Origin: Lachnospiraceae bacterium
GTDB lineage: Bacteria > Bacillota > Clostridia > Lachnospirales > Lachnospiraceae
Assembly: GCA_009911505.1 (NCBI GenBank)
Contig: QXXL01000004.1
Coordinates: forward strand, 124,001 to 188,000
Direction of reading: 5' to 3'
DNA length: 64,000 bases
Shown: positions 60,882 through 64,000 of the stretch, piece after piece
How the letters are laid out: every line of letters begins with the position of its first letter
Numbering within the stretch: the first letter of the stretch is position 1
Position numbers and translations under genes: made by a program
The notes under the pieces: generated by a model
The model's input: the letters and a program-made list of their open reading frames with translations, nothing else
The model's database searches: none
Told to the model about the DNA's origin: nothing

Positions 60882-62203
60882 TAAAACAGCTCTTTAATTT
60901 TGGCAAGCAATGTATTTAGCAGTTCCCGTATCTTTGCCCAGAACCCGCCGTCCGCATTGGATATTTTATCATAAATTGACTGTGCAGCATTTAAAATTTT
61001 ATCAAGATCCAAATCCAGTTCACTGATCTTTGACATTAGATTTACAATTTCATTAACTTCTTCATCGTTAAGGGTAATGTCAAACTTTTTGCATCCTTTC
61101 GCAATAGCATCCCGGATATCTGCTTCATCCGACAAGTCATGCTCCACTACCGCCTGCTTTACATAAGCAATCATACCTTCGATTTCATCTGCATCGCCGC
61201 CAGAAGCTTCCAATGCGCCAGTCACAACCAGCTCATGCAGTGCGGCGTCAATATTTTCTTCGTCAATCTGATCGCCTGTCATTTCGGTATAGGCCTTGAA
61301 CACTCCAACCAGTGCGGCTGTACCCGAAATTGGAAACGGCGCCGCAACAATAATATCCGCATTCTGGATACCGGCCGTTGCCAGGGCGTTTTTATACATC
61401 CCTACTGTACAATAAGATATATTATTGGTGGAAATATTAATACCGTTGCCGTCTTCGCGCTGTACAATCACAATAGAAGACAATGATCTTGAACCGATTT
61501 TGCTGCTGTCAATATAAGAGCCCAGGTATTGGTGCTCCTCAGAGTTATTGACATATACAACATCATACTGGTCTAGCTTGCCTGCTTCCACGCCCATCAG
61601 TGCAAGCACGGTTGCACGCTGTTCTGCTGTTAAGTCTGCGCCAAGGGCAAGATAGGGCCTGTCGTTTTTCTTAATCTCTACCTTATCGTCATTCTTGTCT
61701 TCCTCTACCGTCACAACACCTTTGATATCCTCGTCCACTGTAACTGTACCAGAAAAATCTTCTTTTTTCTCGGTAGCCTGTTCCGTTTGGGGTTCGCCCT
61801 GGCTGCCGCCCGTACCAAGCGCCCCTGTCTCTCCATCTGAACCTGTCCCGTTGCCGTTGGTATCCGTTTTGTCCGCTGCGCCTGCACCATTATTTGTATC
61901 AGAGCCAGGGCTGCCGCCTGCAGAAGGCGCACCTGTGCTTGTATCCGTTTTATCCGCCTGCTGGTTGGACTCTGTATCTGCTGGCTTAGAATCCGTTGGC
62001 TTGGGATCCGGCGTATTAGGCGCTTTGTCATCATCTGCCCCTGTCCCAGGCGAAGCTTGCCCTGATGTGGGGGCAGCGTCTTCGTCGGCTGCGGCGGATG
62101 TATCCGGCGTGCCGTTTGCTGTTGCCAGGACATTTACTGTAGAACCGAATGTAATAGCCAACGCCATTGATATGCTAACAAGTTGCATCCATCTTTTCTT
62201 CAT
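60881..62203 (-). CDS. Secreted DUF1002 protein
   Basis: The start at ATG 62203 follows GAGGAGG; frames to 62245 are not supported. A signal peptide (residues 1-28, MKKRWMQLVSISMALAITFG) is followed by a Thr/Asp/Gly/Pro-rich disordered stretch of about 130 residues, then the DUF1002 domain (LALGADLTAEQRATVLALMGV, YVNNSEEHQYLGSYI, VGMYKNALATAGIQNADIIVAAPFPISGTAAL). DUF1002 proteins are common exported proteins of Firmicutes with no known function. The long linker suggests attachment or spacing at the cell surface, but no anchor motif is seen. Confidence 0.9.
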   Translation of the reverse strand: MKKRWMQLVSISMALAITFGSTVNVLATANGTPDTSAAADEDAAPTSGQASPGTGADDDKAPNTPDPKPTDSKPADTESNQQADKTDTSTGAPSAGGSPGSDTNNGAGAADKTDTNGNGTGSDGETGALGTGGSQGEPQTEQATEKKEDFSGTVTVDEDIKGVVTVEEDKNDDKVEIKKNDRPYLALGADLTAEQRATVLALMGVEAGKLDQYDVVYVNNSEEHQYLGSYIDSSKIGSRSLSSIVIVQREDGNGINISTNNISYCTVGMYKNALATAGIQNADIIVAAPFPISGTAALVGVFKAYTEMTGDQIDEENIDAALHELVVTGALEASGGDADEIEGMIAYVKQAVVEHDLSDEADIRDAIAKGCKKFDITLNDEEVNEIVNLMSKISELDLDLDKILNAAQSIYDKISNADGGFWAKIRELLNTLLAKIKELF

Positions 62204-62234
62204 ATAAAAGACCTCCTCTATTTGAACGCCTTCA

Positions 62235-62262
62235 TTTTTACACAAAAACTGAGGTTTGTCAA
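62235..62262 (-). promoter_or_regulatory. DUF1002 gene promoter
   Basis: Minus-strand TTGACA (62257-62262), 16 bp, TAAAAA (62235-62240). TTTGTCAAA over the -35 matches an 0A box, but a consensus -35 with A/T flanks gives this by chance. Confidence 0.6.
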
Positions 62263-62320
62263 AGGAAATGAAAAAACTTAAGATTTATTTCATAATTCTG
62301 ATTAAACGGAAAAGATGGGC

Positions 62321-63256
62321 CTAAGTATGTTTGTACACCCATTTATAAATATCCGAATACACAGCCTTTCGGTCTGTTTCATTTAAAATCTCATGCCTGT
62401 CGCCCGCATATAATTTTAAACTCAAATCTGTAATCCCAGCTTTTTTATACTGCCTGTAAACCTTTATTGTACCTTTCCCCATATCCCCTACTGGATCCTT
62501 ATCCCCGGAAACAATCAAAATCGGAAGATCTTTGGAAACTTTAAGGACATTCTTTACCTGGTTATCATAGTAAACCGCTTCCATCAGGCCATAATACCCA
62601 TTCACCGTAAAATCAAAGCAGCATTTGGGATCTTTGTAGAATGCGCGCGCAATCCTAAGATCCTTTGTCAGCCAGTTCTTCTCAATTGCCTGCCCTGTCA
62701 CGTCATATTGGCGGTATGGCCCCATAAAAGAAAGCGCCTTTACAAAACGGCTCCTATAATGCCACCCGTAACGCTTTGCCAGCGCCCTGCATATCCCCAT
62801 GCCAACCCTCATCAGCCTGTCCGGCATACAGCCAGTCCCTACAATCACGGCGCCACTAAGGCCTTTAGAATATCGTGTAATATATTTACGCAACATATAT
62901 GAGCCCATGCTGTGCCCCAGCATAAAATATGGTTTTCCCTTATTTTCTTTCTGCACAAGCATACGAAACGTATGCATGTCCCTTATCAGCGTACCGCTTG
63001 GATGTTTTTCTGAAAAAAATCCATATTCATCAACATCCTGCACGCTGTCCCCATGCCCAAGGCAGTCATGGCCTACTACTAAAAAACCTTTTTTAACGAA
63101 ATATTCCGCAAATTCCCGGTAACGCCCGATATACTCTTGCATCCCATGTGTTATCTGTAAAATGGCATGATACCCCTTTTCATCAGGCATCCATTTTATG
63201 GCATGGAGCTTTGTTTTTTGATCGGAAGATAAAAAGTAAAAATCTTCTTGCCGCAT
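62321..63256 (-). CDS. Alpha/beta hydrolase, monoglyceride lipase-like
   Basis: A 311-residue serine hydrolase of the Hydrolase_4 family. The oxyanion motif is LQITHGMQEYIGRY, the nucleophile elbow GHSMGSYMLRKYI, the acid SGDKDPVGDMG, and the His DRHEILNETDR near the C-terminus. There is no signal peptide. Likely substrates are monoacylglycerols or lysophospholipids. It has an AAAGGAGGAATACC site. Confidence 0.92.
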   Translation of the reverse strand: MRQEDFYFLSSDQKTKLHAIKWMPDEKGYHAILQITHGMQEYIGRYREFAEYFVKKGFLVVGHDCLGHGDSVQDVDEYGFFSEKHPSGTLIRDMHTFRMLVQKENKGKPYFMLGHSMGSYMLRKYITRYSKGLSGAVIVGTGCMPDRLMRVGMGICRALAKRYGWHYRSRFVKALSFMGPYRQYDVTGQAIEKNWLTKDLRIARAFYKDPKCCFDFTVNGYYGLMEAVYYDNQVKNVLKVSKDLPILIVSGDKDPVGDMGKGTIKVYRQYKKAGITDLSLKLYAGDRHEILNETDRKAVYSDIYKWVYKHT

Positions 63257-63319
63257 GGTATTCCTCCTTTATAAAACAATAGGATATTTACACATTTCTG
63301 TATCAATAAGCAAACACCC

Positions 63320-64000
63320 TTAACAATAATTAGAAATTACAAATTGCACCTCATCCCTCCCCATATAACGGTTTATTTCAGGATAATACACAACAGAAAC
63401 CACATCTTTTTTATCTAAAAACTCCAAAAATTCCTCCACATCCCCAAAATAAACCCCAGGATACCGGTTACCCATCCCGTCCTCCAACACCATTTTTAAT
63501 ACATTCTTATTCTTCCCCACAATCCGCCTATCTACAACCCTTATATCCCTATCCGCAAATACCGGCTTTCCATTCCCCTTCCCAAACGGCTCCAAAACCT
63601 GAAGCTCCTGTACAAGCTCCTTTGTCACATAAGAAAGTGGCATCGGCACGTCAATATGTACCCTCGGGGTAAAATCCTCATCCGACAATGATGCATATGC
63701 ATTAATGCGCTCTACAAACGCCGCTAAGTTTGCTTCTGGCAGGGAAAGCCCAGCCGCCATAGGATGCCCGCCGAATTTCAAGAACAAATCCTGGCATTTA
63801 CATAATTCCTCATACATCGAATAAGGTTCTATCGAGCGGCCTGATCCTTTAACCCCTCCTTCTGACTGTGTCATGACAAAAACCGGATGGTTATACTTCT
63901 CCCGTATCCTGCCCGCCACAATCCCCGCAAGGCTTTCATGCAGCGTGGGCAGATATACAACCATTACCTTCTGTTTATCAAGATGCTGTGACTCAATCAG
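63320..64000 (-). CDS. recJ: Single-strand DNA exonuclease RecJ, C-terminal part
   Basis: The gene continues beyond the right edge; the frame is open to 64000. The visible 226 residues are the end of the DHH/DHHA1 core (LPTLHESLAGIVAGRIREKY, KGSGRSIEPYSMYEEL, KFGGHPMAAGLSL) and the C-terminal OB-fold domain (PFGKGNGKPVFADRDIRVVDRRIVGKNKN). RecJ degrades single-stranded DNA 5'-3' in recombination and repair. The ending VISNYC and length after GGHPMAAG fit the normal C-terminus. An ATG at 63964 is internal. Confidence 0.9.
   Translation of the reverse strand: MIESQHLDKQKVMVVYLPTLHESLAGIVAGRIREKYNHPVFVMTQSEGGVKGSGRSIEPYSMYEELCKCQDLFLKFGGHPMAAGLSLPEANLAAFVERINAYASLSDEDFTPRVHIDVPMPLSYVTKELVQELQVLEPFGKGNGKPVFADRDIRVVDRRIVGKNKNVLKMVLEDGMGNRYPGVYFGDVEEFLEFLDKKDVVSVVYYPEINRYMGRDEVQFVISNYC

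Overview
The window looks like a chromosomal segment of an endospore-forming, anaerobic Clostridia species, most probably Lachnospiraceae. The evidence is a trimeric [FeFe] hydrogenase, a dcw cluster in which spoVD, spoIIGA and sigE follow the division genes, sigG, Shine-Dalgarno sequences close to AGGAGG, and several families typical of gut Clostridia (DUF1002, GerMN, a DUF6512-like membrane protein). Most genes lie on the minus strand. I found no prophage, transposase, CRISPR array, rRNA or tRNA. The one clear classical RNA gene is tmRNA.

Layout, left to right. 1-352 is the start of a secreted SH3b protein. 531-9207 is the classical nusA-infB operon, transcribed leftward as rimP-nusA-rnpM-(ylxQ)-infB-rbfA-nrnA-truB-ribF; ylxQ is frameshifted. 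9386-13438 encodes an electron-bifurcating-type hydrogenase (HydC-HydB-HydA). 13511-18789 holds an SGNH lipoprotein, a membrane-bound spermidine synthase-like protein, a LysR regulator and a divergent MATE exporter. 18813-21756 holds sporulation regulators: sigG converges on sigE-spoIIGA. 21916-33513 is the dcw cluster, running leftward from mraZ to ftsZ, without murE, murF, murG or ftsA. 33840-34324 is a frameshifted membrane protein gene. 34321-40388 is an operon that combines comEA, a WalRK-like two-component system, a GerMN lipoprotein and comEC. 40463-47494 holds tcdA, an L,D-transpeptidase, a small conserved protein, a SpoU methyltransferase, ssrA, smpB, rnr and secG. 47634-50069 is a class A PBP. 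50396-53704 is gap-pgk-tpiA. 53886-55549 holds a HAD and a PHP phosphatase. 55549-56380 is an 830 bp gene-free region that appears to hold two divergent, terminated small transcripts. 56380-60840 is a two-component/ABC-2 transporter module plus an orphan membrane protein. 60881-64000 holds a DUF1002 protein, a monoglyceride lipase-like hydrolase and the C-terminal part of RecJ.

The most interesting material is non-coding. (1) At 56028-56260 a consensus promoter drives a roughly 230 nt RNA with two copies of an AAAGGAGGUA-plus-hairpin module, each with a UCCA loop, and no real ORF. Opposite it, at 55659-55889, a second terminated transcript contains a 21 bp perfect inverted repeat. (2) WalR-type boxes (TGTWAH-N5-TGTWAH) lie just upstream of the -35 of two exported-protein genes, while the window itself encodes a WalRK-like system. 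(3) The spoVD start codon lies inside a 12 bp perfect hairpin, which suggests that read-through mRNA from the division operon is not translated. (4) spoIIGA has a TTGACA-N21-TATAAT promoter with an overlapping 0A box, the known Spo0A-dependent architecture. (5) A possible small RNA with two intrinsic terminators lies at 14649-14777. Two genes carry single-base deletions in short homopolymers, which raises the question of base-level sequence accuracy.
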